The notes under the pieces are model-generated. The model made no database searches, was not told the DNA's origin, and saw only the letters and a program-made list of their open reading frames with translations. The position numbers were made by a program, and so were the translations under genes. Source: Norana najaformis (lineage: Eukaryota; Annelida; Clitellata; Crassiclitellata; Hormogastridae). From it: a stretch of 64,000 nucleotides of DNA. Positions 1 to 10,813 of the stretch are shown here, one piece after another. Numbering within the stretch: the first letter of the stretch is position 1; the number at the start of each line of letters is the position of its first letter. The stretch covers positions 9,669,720-9,733,719 of the forward strand of contig OZ029927.1 in assembly GCA_964023275.1 (NCBI GenBank), in the 5' to 3' direction.

Positions 1-1310
1 TTGTAGGTGAACTTCGTCGTCCGACAGAGCACCTGCAGCCTCTGTGGTTTGTGCCGACTGCCGTAGGTAGCTATCTCGGCCTCGTACGAGTCATCGTCTG
101 CAGCGTAATGTAACACTACACCAAGTCTCATGATTTCATTTATTCATTTGTACGTTTATTAATTCGTTTATTCATTCGTTCAATTGTTTATTCGTTCGTT
201 CAGATGATCGATATTCGTTCGTTCGTTCAGTTGTTTGTTTATTCATTCGTTCGTTCATCTGTTCGTTCATGTTTTGTTATGTCATGTTGTGATGTGTTAT
301 GTTATCGTTATTAAAAGATACTGACGGAATATTCTTTAATTGGCGTACCTGAGAGCGCCAGACTAGCCAGGTAATTCTTTCCTTTCCTGCCTCTGTAGCC
401 GAAAAGTCTAGCGATCAAGTGGCCGACTAAACGAAAAAAAATGCTATGTTATTTATTTTACGTCTGTATGGTTGCCACAATTTCGTAGTTTTACCAATTG
501 AAGCCCTTTTATCTGTCACTCGCGAGCAGTTAGGTTTTAAGCATTTGGAAAGTCATAAGCCAAGCTAACCAAAGTGGCACATCGCTGCTGTGAAATTGGA
601 ATTTGAATGATTCAACTGGAGAGAGTTAATTTGGGGATCGGAATTTGCAGTGAACGTGAACTCTTAGGACGTATACGTGAGGTCTTGAAGCTGAAACCGC
701 GTCCAGAGGCATTTAACAGGAATCCTTGAAACCCAAGTCCTGCGAGCAATTCGAAATGATGAAATGATTAGCCTATAGTGTATTTTTCTGGCTTTCACGC
801 TGATTCCTTCTCTCATTCTTTCTCTCTTTTTGCTGTACCCCAGTGAGTGTCCTTGTTTGAAGCCTGGTCTTCTTTTTGGGGTGTAAAACTGGGCGTAATA
901 GTTCTAACGAATGCACAGACTAGAAATGCGTGAGAGAAAGGCCACAACTAGGTTGAGGGGGCCCAGAAATTGCTATTCTGCCAATTAACGTCGAATTGCT
1001 TAAGGTCGCAATCGCATTCAGCCGTGGTTAAGGGCAGGAGGACTGCCACTTGGAGATACGGAAATTTCTGGACGAAGAGCTCATTTAAGAGATGGTTCAT
1101 TGGGGAGAAGTGACAACGGAGAGTAAATTCGGAGAAGTTAATTAAAATGTTGGGTCAGAAGGGTAAGATGAAAGTGACAGAGGAAACTCAAATGGTTATA
1201 TAAAAAGAGAGAGTGCATGGAACACCACCTAACACAGAGAGGGGGAAAGAATTTAAAGGGAATATCCCGAGAATAGTCGGTAATGATATAGAGGCAGCGT
1301 TTTTGAAAGG
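1..1310. other. Intergenic, no gene recognised
   Basis: No open frame of note and no recognisable RNA gene. The only structure is a degenerate TTCG/TTCA tetranucleotide tract at about 125-292. Confidence 0.5.
125..292. repeat. Degenerate (TTCG/TTCA)n tract
   Basis: Repeated attcgttc and gttcattc units with interruptions. A reverse-complement counterpart (GAAC/GAAT)n lies at about 1913-1975. Confidence 0.7.
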
Positions 1311-1434
1311 TCATAAAGGCGCTATATAAATATATACATAATGTATATACATCGTACATACATAAATTCATGAATATTATTATTATTGTTGTTGTTATTA
1401 TTATTATTGTTATTATTATTATTTTTATTATTAA

Positions 1435-1500
<66 letters not shown>
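1308..1500 (+). repeat. LINE-type 3' end followed by (ATT)n
   Basis: The motif ggcgctatataaat at about 1317-1331 is the 3'-terminal motif shared by the retroelements of this window. It is followed by AT-rich sequence and an (ATT)n array at about 1373-1500. The array creates long Ile- or Asn-homopolymer frames on both strands that are not genes. Confidence 0.6.
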
Positions 1501-1689
1501 AGAGACATTTATAATGCTCGCAATTAACTGCAGCCTCAAAGGCGCGTGCAACGATCATAAAAAGTCCTACCGAGTAATTTCGAGTAGCATACATACATAA
1601 ATATATATAAAACAAACATCTAGTTTCAGGGCCCCGATTAGTTTTCCTTTAAGCGGTGCGACATAAATTATTAAGTACAAATTGCAGAA

Positions 1690-1875
1690 TTATATATATA
1701 GGTATATATACATTACATTACATATATATATATATATATCTGTACAGACATACCGGCACATACGTACATGCATTCATACCTACATATATATACACATACC
1801 TACCTATCTACCTAAGTATTATACATAAATACATGCACATAATTATTTATACATATTTACATACATAGGCCCTAC
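1690..1875. repeat. (AT)n and (TACA)n microsatellites
   Basis: Runs of tatata at about 1690-1740, then tacata-type tetranucleotides to about 1870. No gene. Confidence 0.8.
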
Positions 1876-1912
1876 GTTATTTCATGTGAGAGAAGTAAAT
1901 AAATCCTCTGGA

Positions 1913-1975
1913 TGAACGAACGAACGAACGAATGAATGAATGAATGAATGACTGAACAAACGACTGAATGAATGC
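1913..1975. repeat. (GAAC/GAAT)n microsatellite
   Basis: gaac units pass into gaat units in a 60-bp tract. Confidence 0.8.
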
Positions 1976-2131
1976 GACAGCTAAATAAATGCTGCTGCGG
2001 GCAGCACGGAGAAACGAACCAGACGCCTCTTATAAAATAAGGACGAACATGGACCAGCGCAGTACAAGACAGAATCCGATGGAAGTGGTAAACACATTTG
2101 CCCGTGAAGTGACCATCTAAGATAGAGGAAG

Positions 2132-2254
2132 TATAAACCCACCTCTTGTCAGCCAGAAAAGGCCTTGTCCTTGTATAAACCCACCTCTTGTCTGCCAGAA
2201 AAGGCCTTGTCCTTTATAAACTGACCTCTTGTTTGCCAAAAGGTCTTGTCCTTT
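2132..2254. repeat. 42-bp tandem repeat, 3 copies
   Basis: Three head-to-tail copies start with tataaac or tataaa at about 2132, 2174 and 2215. They share cctcttgt, gccagaaaagg and cttgtcctt. The third copy is the most diverged. The open frame over it (2188-2466) has no recognisable domain. Confidence 0.75.
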
Positions 2255-2992
2255 TCCTTCTTCTCTTCTTTCCCGTGCATTTTATCTCTTCAGACGAGAA
2301 ACAACATCAGCTGAAGACAAAGGCTACGATTCTACAAAAACACGTCTTGTCGGTAAACAACAAACAGCGCAGGAAAGAAAATTTTTCTAAAAATTATACA
2401 CGAACTTCGTTGTTCCATGTTCTTCCTTATTTTATAAGCGGCATATGGTTTGTCTTTCCGTGCTGAACCTAGCAATATGTTTTTTAGCTGTCGTATTCAT
2501 TCGCTCATACATTCATTCATTCATGCAGCCAGAGAATTTGTTGACAGATCGGATTCAGATCGCGTTTCACCCGAAGGCCGTTTCCCTGTTCCTCTGAGTT
2601 GCCCTGGTGGATTTCGACCTGATTGATTTGAGGACTGTATATGTTTTTTTCTGTTAGCTTCACTTAGCATCGATTGACGTTCATGCATTACTACAGTGGC
2701 GCTATAGAATGCCTGATGTTAATTACATCATATTTGTAAAAGCTGAATGCAGAAGAAACCAAAGCAATAGAATAGTAAGCTTAAGATATATAGAAAACAA
2801 AGAACAGTCGGAATAGCGTAGGATTTTCCTATTGGCCTAAGCTAATAAGAGACCATGGCTTGACATTTTCTGAAAGCTTAATACAAAATGCTGTAATCGA
2901 ACGAAGGAAGACACGTAAATATAATGGCCATATTTTCAGTTTTAAATGACATTGTCTTCTATACAGGCTACATACTAGATACACGAAATAAC

Positions 2993-3210
2993 ATATCGTA
3001 ATCGTAATCCCAAGATTTCTACAGCGCCCAACGAAAGCCACGTCACGGAACCAGCTTATTCACAGGCGCTCAGTCAAAACAAAATCTATAGGGAAAAGGT
3101 TCGGTTCCAGGTCAAGATCCAAAAGTCAAGCGTGGCAGCTATGGTGGGTGGTGTTTGGGATTGGAACAGAAAGAGAGATATATATATAAGAGAAAGAAGG
3201 GGCGTAACGT
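2993..3210 (-). mobile_element. LINE 3' end, family A, minus orientation
   Basis: Read on the minus strand this is the 3' UTR of a LINE family seen at least eight times here. It contains gatcttgacctggaaccgaac, gttttgactgagcgcctgtg, agctggttcc and cgttgggcgctgtagaaatc, then an attacg-type simple tail. Plus-strand copies (23940, 26600) keep the end of the reverse-transcriptase frame just upstream, which identifies the family as a non-LTR retrotransposon. 5'-truncated fossil copy. Confidence 0.75.
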
Positions 3211-3670
3211 AATAAACGTAGTATGTAATATGTGACGTGCATGGGAAAACTCTCACCAAGTTGGAAAGTTAATTTGCGAGAAACGCGCTAGAAAGTAAGT
3301 AAGCATAAAATGGGTCAAAATGAATTCTTTGCATATCTACAGTAGGCTATATTTCTTTTTATGTTAGCTCTCAAACTATAACTCCTTATGTAGAGTTTCG
3401 CAGTCTAAATATTTGTATTCTCACTTTTATTATGATACATTACAAAGGAAACTTAATTTGACACGTTCCGTTGGTTCTTTAATTTGAAGTTGTACGTATC
3501 GATTATTTTGCAAATGGCAAAGGCATGCAAAACCTTCTTCTTCTTCAGTTTTTTTTTGGAGATTTCATTGATGACAGCGCCAGAGACGTATGACTACTCT
3601 CCAATTTATTATTCTCATAAACGTTCGCGACCTCTAGGCACAGCGACTTAGATAGTGCCATAGCTATGGC

Positions 3671-4095
3671 ATGTTCAATCAGCCGATTTATCTCTGTTCC
3701 AAGGTCAACCCTTATACCGACAAATATTGCACTCGATCAGTGGACACTAGAACTCTTGTGGTGCCTCGCACCAGAACAGTGTTGGGTTCCAGAGCGTTAT
3801 CGGTTGCTGGTCCACGGCTTTGGAATTCGCTGCCAAGTTCTGTTCGTTCGGTCAGTTCTGTGATGTCATTCAGGTCTTAACTTATGACTCAGTTCTTTCA
3901 ACTTGCTTATCCACTGTAGCCTAATTTCTGGTTTCTCTGACCTATAGCGGAATTCGACCTGGCTTCTACAATGGATTATGATTTAGATTACGATTTCACT
4001 TGAAGATACCATCGATTGATGGCTTGGACATTATGATACCGGCGCTACAGGTCACTAGATTAGATTCGATTGGATTAGATTAGATTCATAAACTT
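3671..4095 (+). mobile_element. CR1/L2-like LINE fragment (ORF2 C-terminus plus 3' UTR)
   Basis: The frame at 3671-3880 reads VDTRTLVVPRTRT, then GPRLWNSLPSSVRS. This is the pattern at the C-terminal end of CR1/L2-type LINE ORF2 proteins (general form AP.LWNSLP..IR, then F+..LKT.LF). A short 3' UTR follows, with cggcgctacag near 4040 and an (AGATT)n tail to about 4095. The copy lacks its 5' part and is dead. The clade is inferred from the motif only. Confidence 0.75.
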
Positions 4096-4474
4096 TAACT
4101 CGCTATTTCTCAAAAGTAGCCGCGAACACACATACATCTTCAAAAAATTTTAACTTTTAATACCATTTGAAACTCCGTCACTGCCTTGTTTGGAGGTAGT
4201 GCCAGTCCCAAGCATGGATAAAGGTGGAGGGCGACGGCAACGGCCTTTTGATGCCATAATCTATCGTTAAACTGAGGAACTACTACTAATACTATTTGTG
4301 ACAGAATCATGCGGTTTTCACCTAATTATTGACCTGTTCCAGCCCCACCCAGTGCGATATCAAACCAAATTTTGATTTTACCGACTTTCTGAGGGCTTTC
4401 CGATTTTATTCAAGGTCTGTAGTTGTAGCCAATGACTAAGGTTTATACTTATTAAAGTGGCGCTACAGAAGCTC

Positions 4475-4912
4475 TTAGATAAGATGCCAATTTATGAAGA
4501 AAAACAACACAGATAACTTTGAATCCAATACCTGTAGTGACGTCTCCTTTGTTGTGTCCGTGTCATTTCGTCCAAATCCTGGCAAAGCCTCCGACGAATT
4601 AGCATTCACTGATATCTTGGCGACATCACGAATGCCATTCCAAAGGCCACTGCTTTCCCAATTGCCCGAACGGAAGGCACCGACTACGAGCAGCGCATTG
4701 ACAAAGCGTAAAAGAACAGCAAACCATCCACGCACTGCTATCGATCTTCTGGAGACGAGTTGCAGATGAGGAAGAATGCGCATGGTCGAGTGCAGTGATG
4801 CTTCTGTTGATTCTGTCCATCCAGTTCCTACGCACTTAACAACGTCGTGGTAGGGAACTCGGGATCGTGTCGCTCGGTCGATCGCTCGGGTGTAGACTTC
4901 CTGACAGAACAT
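4475..4912 (-). CDS. Unrecognised open frame, doubtful
   Basis: A 145-codon ATG-started frame on the minus strand, overlapped by a shorter plus-strand frame (4494-4769). I recognise no domain, signal peptide or family in either. The region is less repetitive than its surroundings, so an exon on one strand is possible. Equally, both frames may be chance. No convincing splice sites or poly(A) signal were found. A LINE-like ggcgctacag motif lies at about 4459. Confidence 0.12.
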   Translation of the reverse strand: MFCQEVYTRAIDRATRSRVPYHDVVKCVGTGWTESTEASLHSTMRILPHLQLVSRRSIAVRGWFAVLLRFVNALLVVGAFRSGNWESSGLWNGIRDVAKISVNANSSEALPGFGRNDTDTTKETSLQVLDSKLSVLFFFINWHLI

Positions 4913-5063
4913 TACCCACAGTGCACCTGAATCGCAGAACAGGAAGTTGATGCCTTCTGTGCGTCGACGTCACTCGTTTGCATTCTTGAATTTCTTTGAA
5001 TTTCTTCTGTCTGTTCTTCCGGACTCATACAATGCTTCTGTTTATCTTTACGTCCATCATTCT

Positions 5064-5480
5064 AAATGGTTGCTTATCTGTCTGGACCTTTCCATATATT
5101 TCTGGTTGAACTAATACTCTTCGTCCATTTGTCTGCCTGTATGTCTGCTTATCTTCCTGGATCTTTCCATATATTTCTGGTTGAACTAATACTCTTCGTC
5201 CATTTGTCTGCCTGTATGTCTGCTTATCTTCCTGGATCTTTCCATATATTTCTGGTTGAACTAATACTCTTCGTCCATTTGTCTGCCTGTATGTCTGCTT
5301 ATCTTCCTGGATCTTTCCATATATTTCTGGTTGAACTAATACTCTTCGTCCATTTGTCTGCCTGTATGTCTGCTTATCTTCCTGTATCTTTCCATATATT
5401 TCTGGTTCAACTAATACTCTTTGTCCATTTGTCTGCCTGTTTGTCTGCTAATCTGTCTGGATCTTTCTATAGACTTATGG
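5064..5480. repeat. 75-bp minisatellite, about 5.5 copies
   Basis: The landmark tctggttgaactaatact recurs at 5101, 5176, 5251, 5326 and 5401 (tctggttcaac in the last), an exact 75-bp period. Inner copies are nearly identical and the outer ones diverged. Because 75 is divisible by three, the plus strand stays open over 5066-5527 with a 25-residue repeat (core FHIFLVELILFVHLSACM). No start context, signal or family supports expression. Confidence 0.9.
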
Positions 5481-5499
5481 TCGCATTTCGTCGTGGTCC

Positions 5500-5625
5500 T
5501 TGTTTGTTTCTTCTCTCGTTCATCTAATCTTTCTCTCTTTGTTTTTATCTCTCCTTTTCTTTTCTTTCTTTTCTCTCCTTTTCTTTCTGTCTTTCTTTAT
5601 TTGTCTCTTCTTCTCTCTGTCACTC
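5500..5625. repeat. Pyrimidine-rich (CTTT/TCTC) tract
   Basis: Imperfect ttctt and tctctctt repeats. Low-complexity DNA, no gene. Confidence 0.7.
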
Positions 5626-5805
5626 TTTAGCTGGGTTTGATGTGCCTCACAAACATATTTTACATGGATACATAAATCTCGATTTTCCCAGTAATTTACC
5701 TGCAATTTTTAACTCGGTTTATCAATGTCATTGCAACATTTCCGCAGAGTTTGATGATAACTATGTAGCTCGGTGTTGCTTTCTCGAGGATCATTTGTTA
5801 ATACG

Positions 5806-5856
5806 AGTAATCGCAATCGTAAGCTCGAGATTTCTATAGCGCCCAACAAAAGTTAA
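5806..5856 (-). mobile_element. LINE family A 3' end, short fragment
   Basis: On the plus strand this reads taatcgcaatcgtaa, then gagatttctatagcgcccaac. This is the extreme 3' end of the family A LINE in minus orientation, truncated after about 50 bp. Confidence 0.65.
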
Positions 5857-6620
5857 AGTCAGTCTGTCCATCTGTATCTGTAGTTGTTCGACTCTGTCTT
5901 TTCTCCGTCTGCCTGTTTCTAGGTTCCTACTGGGAAAGTGTATCTTTTAATTAATGGTTATTCTTCGGGATCGTCAATCTAAGATTCGGCATTTCATATA
6001 TCATAGGTCTATAGTTTTGATAAAATAGCGTCTAAATTTTGAGACGAAATCAGACTTAAACAGGAAACCGGGTTTCACACTCTGTGGCAGTTATACGACA
6101 ACGCTAAGGTCGGTCTTCTGATCTCATGTGCCACAACCAAGAAAATAAAGTCCAATATCTTGTCATTGTGTCACATGCAGACGGTTTTACATTTAAACAT
6201 TCACATTAGTTTGATAATTATTTTACAGTAAAAAGAAATGCAAATCACACAAGTAACCAATATAGTGCAATAAACATAAAAAACAGTATTACAAGGTTTC
6301 ATCCATGCTACAAAGTGTGAATAGCGCTTTATATGTATTATTGAAGAGTCCAATGGAGAGGTTACAACAAGATCATTGGGTCTTAGACATTTTTAGAAAT
6401 TATTTTATAATAGTATGAGGTTTATTATGATGGCAGTACTGGGAACATCTTGTACTGTACTGTATCGCTTTCTTTCTAAGTGTCAGAAGTACACAGAACT
6501 GTTACTATCGATAAGCTTTGTAAAGTACAGTAAAGTATCTCATAATCCCACAAGTGAGACGTAAGGGAGGCGCTCATCTCCTTTTCTTGGCCCTTTTCTG
6601 CTCCATCATACATTAGGGAC
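5857..6620. other. Intergenic, no gene recognised
   Basis: AT-rich sequence without a convincing frame. A diverged retroelement tail motif (agcgctttatatg) is at about 6325. Confidence 0.5.
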
Positions 6621-6638
6621 TTCTGCATTTCGGTCTCC

Positions 6639-6936
6639 TTGGTAGCAGGACGTAACACTCTCCGGTCGGCTGCCCTTGGAGTCCTGACGGTCCTTCGTAT
6701 CCGCACTGCTACTGCTCAGTCCAGAAGCTTTACTTATGATGGACCTACCAGCTGGAATCGCCTTTCTCGAGAGCTGCGGATCGAGCTCCTCAGTTTGTCC
6801 CTTCCGCAGCTTCGCAAGCGCCTGAAGGCTGTATTACTTGGCAGTGGTCTCATTGGTTCAGGTCGGGAGCGCCTCTGATGAGTTTATTCTTGAAGTAGAG
6901 CTTTATAAATGTCAGATTACAATTACAATTACAATG
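6639..6936 (+). mobile_element. CR1/L2-like LINE fragment with (ATTACA)n tail
   Basis: The frame 6639-6878 contains SFTYDGPTSWNRLSRELRI and then LPQLRKRLKAVLLG, the WN-L...L-R-LK pattern at the end of LINE reverse-transcriptase proteins. A short 3' UTR with gagctttataaatgtcag and an attaca simple-repeat tail ends at about 6936. 5'-truncated. Confidence 0.7.
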
Positions 6937-7145
6937 GGCGAAACCAAAGGTCCTGGAGACAGAGCCAGTGCATCGCAGCACGTGCAGGTTACTTCCCAGA
7001 TTACTCCGGTACCAACTTATACTACTTGGTGACAGAGGCATGGTTTGCGCAAACAACTTGCCCAGGATCGTTACGCGGAGTCAAACCCGCAATCGCATGA
7101 TCACCGACCAAACGAGTTATCGATAGACCACCTTGCCGCGCGTAC
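6937..7145 (-). mobile_element. tRNA-derived SINE, family S3, minus strand
   Basis: On the minus strand it has an A-box-like segment (gtctatcgataactcg), then cgattgcgggtttgactcc, a near-consensus Pol III B box, then a body ending in caccaagtagtataag and ggacctttggttt. A second copy lies at 8335-8570. It abuts the simple tail of the LINE at 6639-6936. Confidence 0.7.
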
Positions 7146-8334
7146 TGACTGATTTATTTCAAGATAAATTAGATAAAAGTGTCCACACATTTCAATGCCA
7201 ACTAAACTGAAACTCATTGTCACTCGACAATGGTAAAATTAAATTAAAAATTGGATGCATTGTCAACTCATTGAGCGGTTCCAAAATTTGCCACTAGCAC
7301 ATCTAGTACTTAACCTGTAAGCGTAAACGTACAATTTCCGATAGCAATTGTTGCCTTTCGACGCTCAGAGCCAATCTGTCACGTATCCTATAGCTATTCG
7401 ATTAGTGCCTGGACACTTATGTCAAAGTCAATAAGATAAACGCCTCTTTCAAAATAGGTGAAGTCAAATATTCATTCTGCACTTTACCACCTTCGCGACC
7501 TCTTTATAAATCAGTATGAACTCGAAATCCGTTTAGCTTAATGAATTCAAAAGATTTGTTAAAATAAATTAAGTGCATTTTTAAAATTCCATTAGATTAA
7601 AATGCTGCGGTTAAAAGTTAGTGCCCTGATAAGGGTTGTTAGCTTTACAGGTTAACTCTAAAGTACGGATGGAGAGAAAATCCTTCAAACACTCCCATTT
7701 CCTCTGATTTTCATCTGATTTCCCGCGCATATTAACCCGGATGAAGTTCAAAACTTGTGTTGATCTCTCGTTGTTCTGCTTTCTTTTGTAAGCTGCTTTT
7801 TGTTGTGGAATTCTAACTTTCAAATCGCCATGAGTACTGTAGGCGAAGCGATATTCTTGTCACGACGGTTGAATGAACAGCTATTTAGAATCCGAAGTGA
7901 TTTCTTATATCGAATTCCACTTGAACCGTAATAGAAATCTAAAGTAGGATACAGGTTTAGATTATATGTAAGAGTTGCTTATCAACTGTGCATTTAAGAA
8001 AACGATCGCTTAAACGAAGATACAGGTCTTTGCATGTGAACTGGGTAGAGGATGAGCATAAAGCGAAACGAAGAATGCAGAATTGCCGTTTCTTATATAA
8101 CCGCAGTCCACAAAGCAGTCTCTTAAAAGAAGATATGCTACACTACACGAGGACAACTGTACTCGACATGTTTCGGATCCAAAGCTGTGACTTGCTCACC
8201 GATATGCCGATGTGGAGTGATGGGATCTGTCTGAACAATGCAATCAGTTGTGGGGCGTAACTAATACTATGTAAATCTCCCATGCCTCACGAGAAACGTA
8301 GGTGAAGTGTTCATTACCTTTTCTTAGACCATTG
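7146..8334. other. Intergenic, no gene recognised
   Basis: The frames at 7611-7823 and 7988-8260 show no domain, splice context or codon pattern I can support. Confidence 0.4.
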
Positions 8335-8570
8335 AGCCGACAATGGACGAATCCTAAGGTCCTGGACATAGGGCCAGTCCATCGCAGGACTTGCCGTATA
8401 CTGCCAACCTTACGCTTTTATACTTTTAAACAAGCAAAGTATAATGCTTGGTGACAGAGACACGGATGCGCAAACAGCTTGCCCAGAGTCGCTACACGGA
8501 GTCGAACCCGCAACCGCATGATCATTGACCAAACGCGTTACCGATGGACCACCGTGTCGCACACGACTTA
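8335..8570 (-). mobile_element. tRNA-derived SINE, family S3, minus strand
   Basis: Second S3 copy. The minus strand reads ggtggtccatcggtaacg (A-box region) and gcgggttcgactccg (perfect B-box core), followed by the S3 body with gcaagctgtttgcgcatccg. The tRNA-like head and its reuse at 6937 show a SINE rather than a tRNA gene. Confidence 0.75.
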
Positions 8571-8652
8571 CAGTTCAGTGAAATATGTCACTGAAGAAGT
8601 GTAATGAATTCTTCTGCAAGAAACAACGGAATCTAGACACCAACCCTTTAAC

Positions 8653-8955
8653 TCAGTCGTGCGTCTCTGGTTTCCAGATGTCTCCGTATACAGTCACAGA
8701 TAGGCTGTACTGGCTTCCAGTCTTCTCAATCAAGAAGCTCCGATCACTGTCGGCTGAGTGATGCACCAGCTCAATCTCCTCATCGTGTAGAAGGTAAACA
8801 AAAACTGAGACTTTACCGTGATCGGTAGGGAATTTAACCCATTGGCGAGGCCCTACGGTGTTCTTCATCTCCGTCTTAACATTTGCAGTATTAATGATCT
8901 GCAGCTTGACCATCAAACTTTCGTTGGTTGTGTTGGCAACATGCGTGTGATGCTG
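8653..8955 (-). CDS. Candidate terminal exon of a host gene, unknown function
   Basis: A minus-strand frame of about 100 codons ends in a TGA at about 8653. The open frame runs upstream to about 8979 without an ATG, so an exon is more likely than a whole gene. A good acceptor (gtttcgttccgcag) would start the exon at about 8955. The peptide has mixed, non-repetitive composition: HTHVANTTNESLMVKLQI near the start, QWVKFPTDHGKVSVFVYLL in the middle and DSDRSFLIEKTG, then YGDIWKPE at the end. The pattern HV.N.T, hydrophobic strands and SDRSF-VYG-IW recalls small beta-rich uncharacterised invertebrate proteins; that resemblance is from memory. No partner exon or AATAAA was found nearby. Confidence 0.4.
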   Translation of the reverse strand, partial: QHHTHVANTTNESLMVKLQIINTANVKTEMKNTVGPRQWVKFPTDHGKVSVFVYLLHDEEIELVHHSADSDRSFLIEKTGSQYSLSVTVYGDIWKPETHD

Positions 8956-8999
8956 CTGCGGAACGAAACGACGAGTCAAAAGACTACGACAAAATAATA

Positions 9000-9165
9000 A
9001 TTAACATCTTCTATAGCGCTTCTAATGGAAAAGCATCAATCAACAAAGCAACACCAGTCCCACGACTACGATAAAAAATAATTAGCAACTTCTATAGCGT
9101 TGATATCTAATGCACAAAGCTTCAACCGATGGTGCACCACAACCAAGCCAAAGTCTGGTCAATAC
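9000..9165 (-). mobile_element. Two adjacent LINE-type 3' ends, minus strand
   Basis: The phrases acgacaaaataataattaacatcttctatagcgcttc and, about 70 bp later, acgataaaaaataattagcaacttctatagcgttg are two similar retroelement ends in tandem. The second continues with atgcacaaagcttcaaccgatgg, matching the minus copies at 30905 and 31265. Confidence 0.6.
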
Positions 9166-9834
9166 CCAGAAAGTCAAACCACAATACAGTATTATATTTT
9201 ATGCTTTAAATCAACGTTTTCTATGATACCTACACGTAGACTTATACTTATGTATGGCTACCGTCTCGCTAGGTGGCGGTACCGCTATTTTCTTTTGTGT
9301 TAAAAAAAGACGTAGGCTAAAATTGTCCTTTTTTCGCTTTTACTCGAATATGTTTGGTCAATAACCCTCGTGCTTTTGACGTATTTGAACCGATTGCGAG
9401 TCCACATCCTAAATTTCGTCCCCTGGCCAAAGTTTCACAAATCCAGGCTTGATTCAGAACATTTGAGGCTTAAAATCCTGTTCCAGAAAACTAACCCGAA
9501 CATTCACAAAGCACCAACAGATTTCTTCTTTTCTGCACACTTCTTCATGCGCCCAATAGTTACCGAGAGATTCGAAAATGATAGAAGCTTTTTGAAACGT
9601 CTTACTTTGAACAATCTTATTCTTATGGCGTATTTGGTCGTTCCACTTCGAACCATCGGAAAAAGTGTCTCGGTATTTAAACTGCTTGGTTAAGTAAGAG
9701 TCGAATGTAAGATAAGACTAGGCCGTCATATAATCGTTTATGGCGCATGTTAATATATGAAGATTAGCTTGCCCCTGTAAAATGCAATAAATGTGGTTTT
9801 AGTATCGAAAGCATGACCTAATCTTAGGTAACGT
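9166..9834. other. Intergenic, no gene recognised
   Basis: A 107-codon plus frame (9370-9693) has no recognisable domain and no supporting signals. I treat it as chance. Confidence 0.4.
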
Positions 9835-9975
9835 TTGCCAAAGGTGGTTAAACGGATTTTATCGGATGAGGTCCTTCATCAACGCTATCCATTTGAATGA
9901 GTGCCACTTCATTTTAAGTTCTCTCAATCGATCGTGTTAGCGCGTGATACAGATCGCTGCAATTCAATTACAATC
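9835..9975 (-). mobile_element. SINE family S1 fragment
   Basis: atcggatgaggtccttcatcaacgc and ccatttgaatgagtgccact match the body of the S1 SINE (better copies at 53258 and 59770). It lacks the tRNA-like head. Old and diverged. Confidence 0.6.
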
Positions 9976-10115
9976 GGACTGGACTTCTTGAACGGTTTAT
10001 GATCTTTGAAAATGGTTTTACTTGAAGCGACCATCGATATGCCTTGTGCATTATGAAAACGGCGTTATAAAAATCACCAGAGTAAATCATATTAGATCTT
10101 ATCAGGTTAGATTGA
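9976..10115 (+). mobile_element. LINE-type 3' end
   Basis: acttgaagcgaccatcgatatgccttgtgcattatgaaaacggcgttataaaaatc, in the same order as the copies at 3960 and 22735, followed by agatt-type tail sequence. Confidence 0.6.
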
Positions 10116-10812
10116 TTAGATAGACAAGTCAATGGAAATCTAATGAATAGTCATATAACGCAATCTAAATCTTTCAGTACATCTTAGTTTACCCATCTGC
10201 AGATATATCAGGTTTTGAGAGCTACGTTTTCCTCGGGGTGCTCATGCTGGGGACGCTCCTAGTAGTCTGTCCCTTGTGTAGTGCTATATAAATTGGTAAA
10301 ATTAATGCAATTCAATACAATCAGACCAAAATCTATGAATATATAAGGAGTGGAAGTAAAAGCTTCCAAATTTATAGAACATCGTACACATAAAAGTAGA
10401 GATACAAATCAATTTGTATTATAAACAACGAGAAAGTCGCATATCGATTGTAACTAAATTTTATGAATCTGTATCGCGCTCTAACACGATCGATACACCC
10501 GAACTTAAATTGTAATTGTAATTGTAATCATGACATTTTGTACAGCATCGTAGTAGCAAGTTACTTCAAGGATGCTTACAATGTCAAATGTCTGCGCGTG
10601 CAAGAGTCCATTAATAAATGATAAATGGGTGATGTACAAAATCAAATGTTGATACTAGAGTTAGACAGTAAGCAGAATATTTTAGCTGCTAGTAGCTAAT
10701 AGAAGGGTTCTCAGCAGTCTCTTAAAAACAAAAACATTCTCGGCTTCTAGGATGGCTGCAGGAAGACTGTTCTAGGCACCATCAGCCATCTTAGTCTTAG
10801 TTGCCGGTATGT
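10116..10812. other. Intergenic with remnants of retroelement tails
   Basis: A tail motif (tgctatataaattg) at about 10263 and a (TTGTAA)n tract at about 10508-10530. No gene. Confidence 0.45.
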
Positions 10813-10813
10813 A

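Noticed and set aside
128-1975. TTCG tract at 128 and CGAA tract at 1913 as a large inverted repeat
   Set aside because: The units are reverse complements, but the tracts are short simple repeats with no matching neighbouring sequence, so chance is enough.
5064-5480. Possible CRISPR-like or repeat-protein locus
   Set aside because: The 75-bp units are contiguous with no spacers, and the genome is eukaryotic. The frame is open because the period is divisible by three.
9370-9693. 107-codon plus-strand frame
   Set aside because: No domain, no start context, no splice sites and no poly(A) signal. Its length is not exceptional for AT-rich noncoding DNA.
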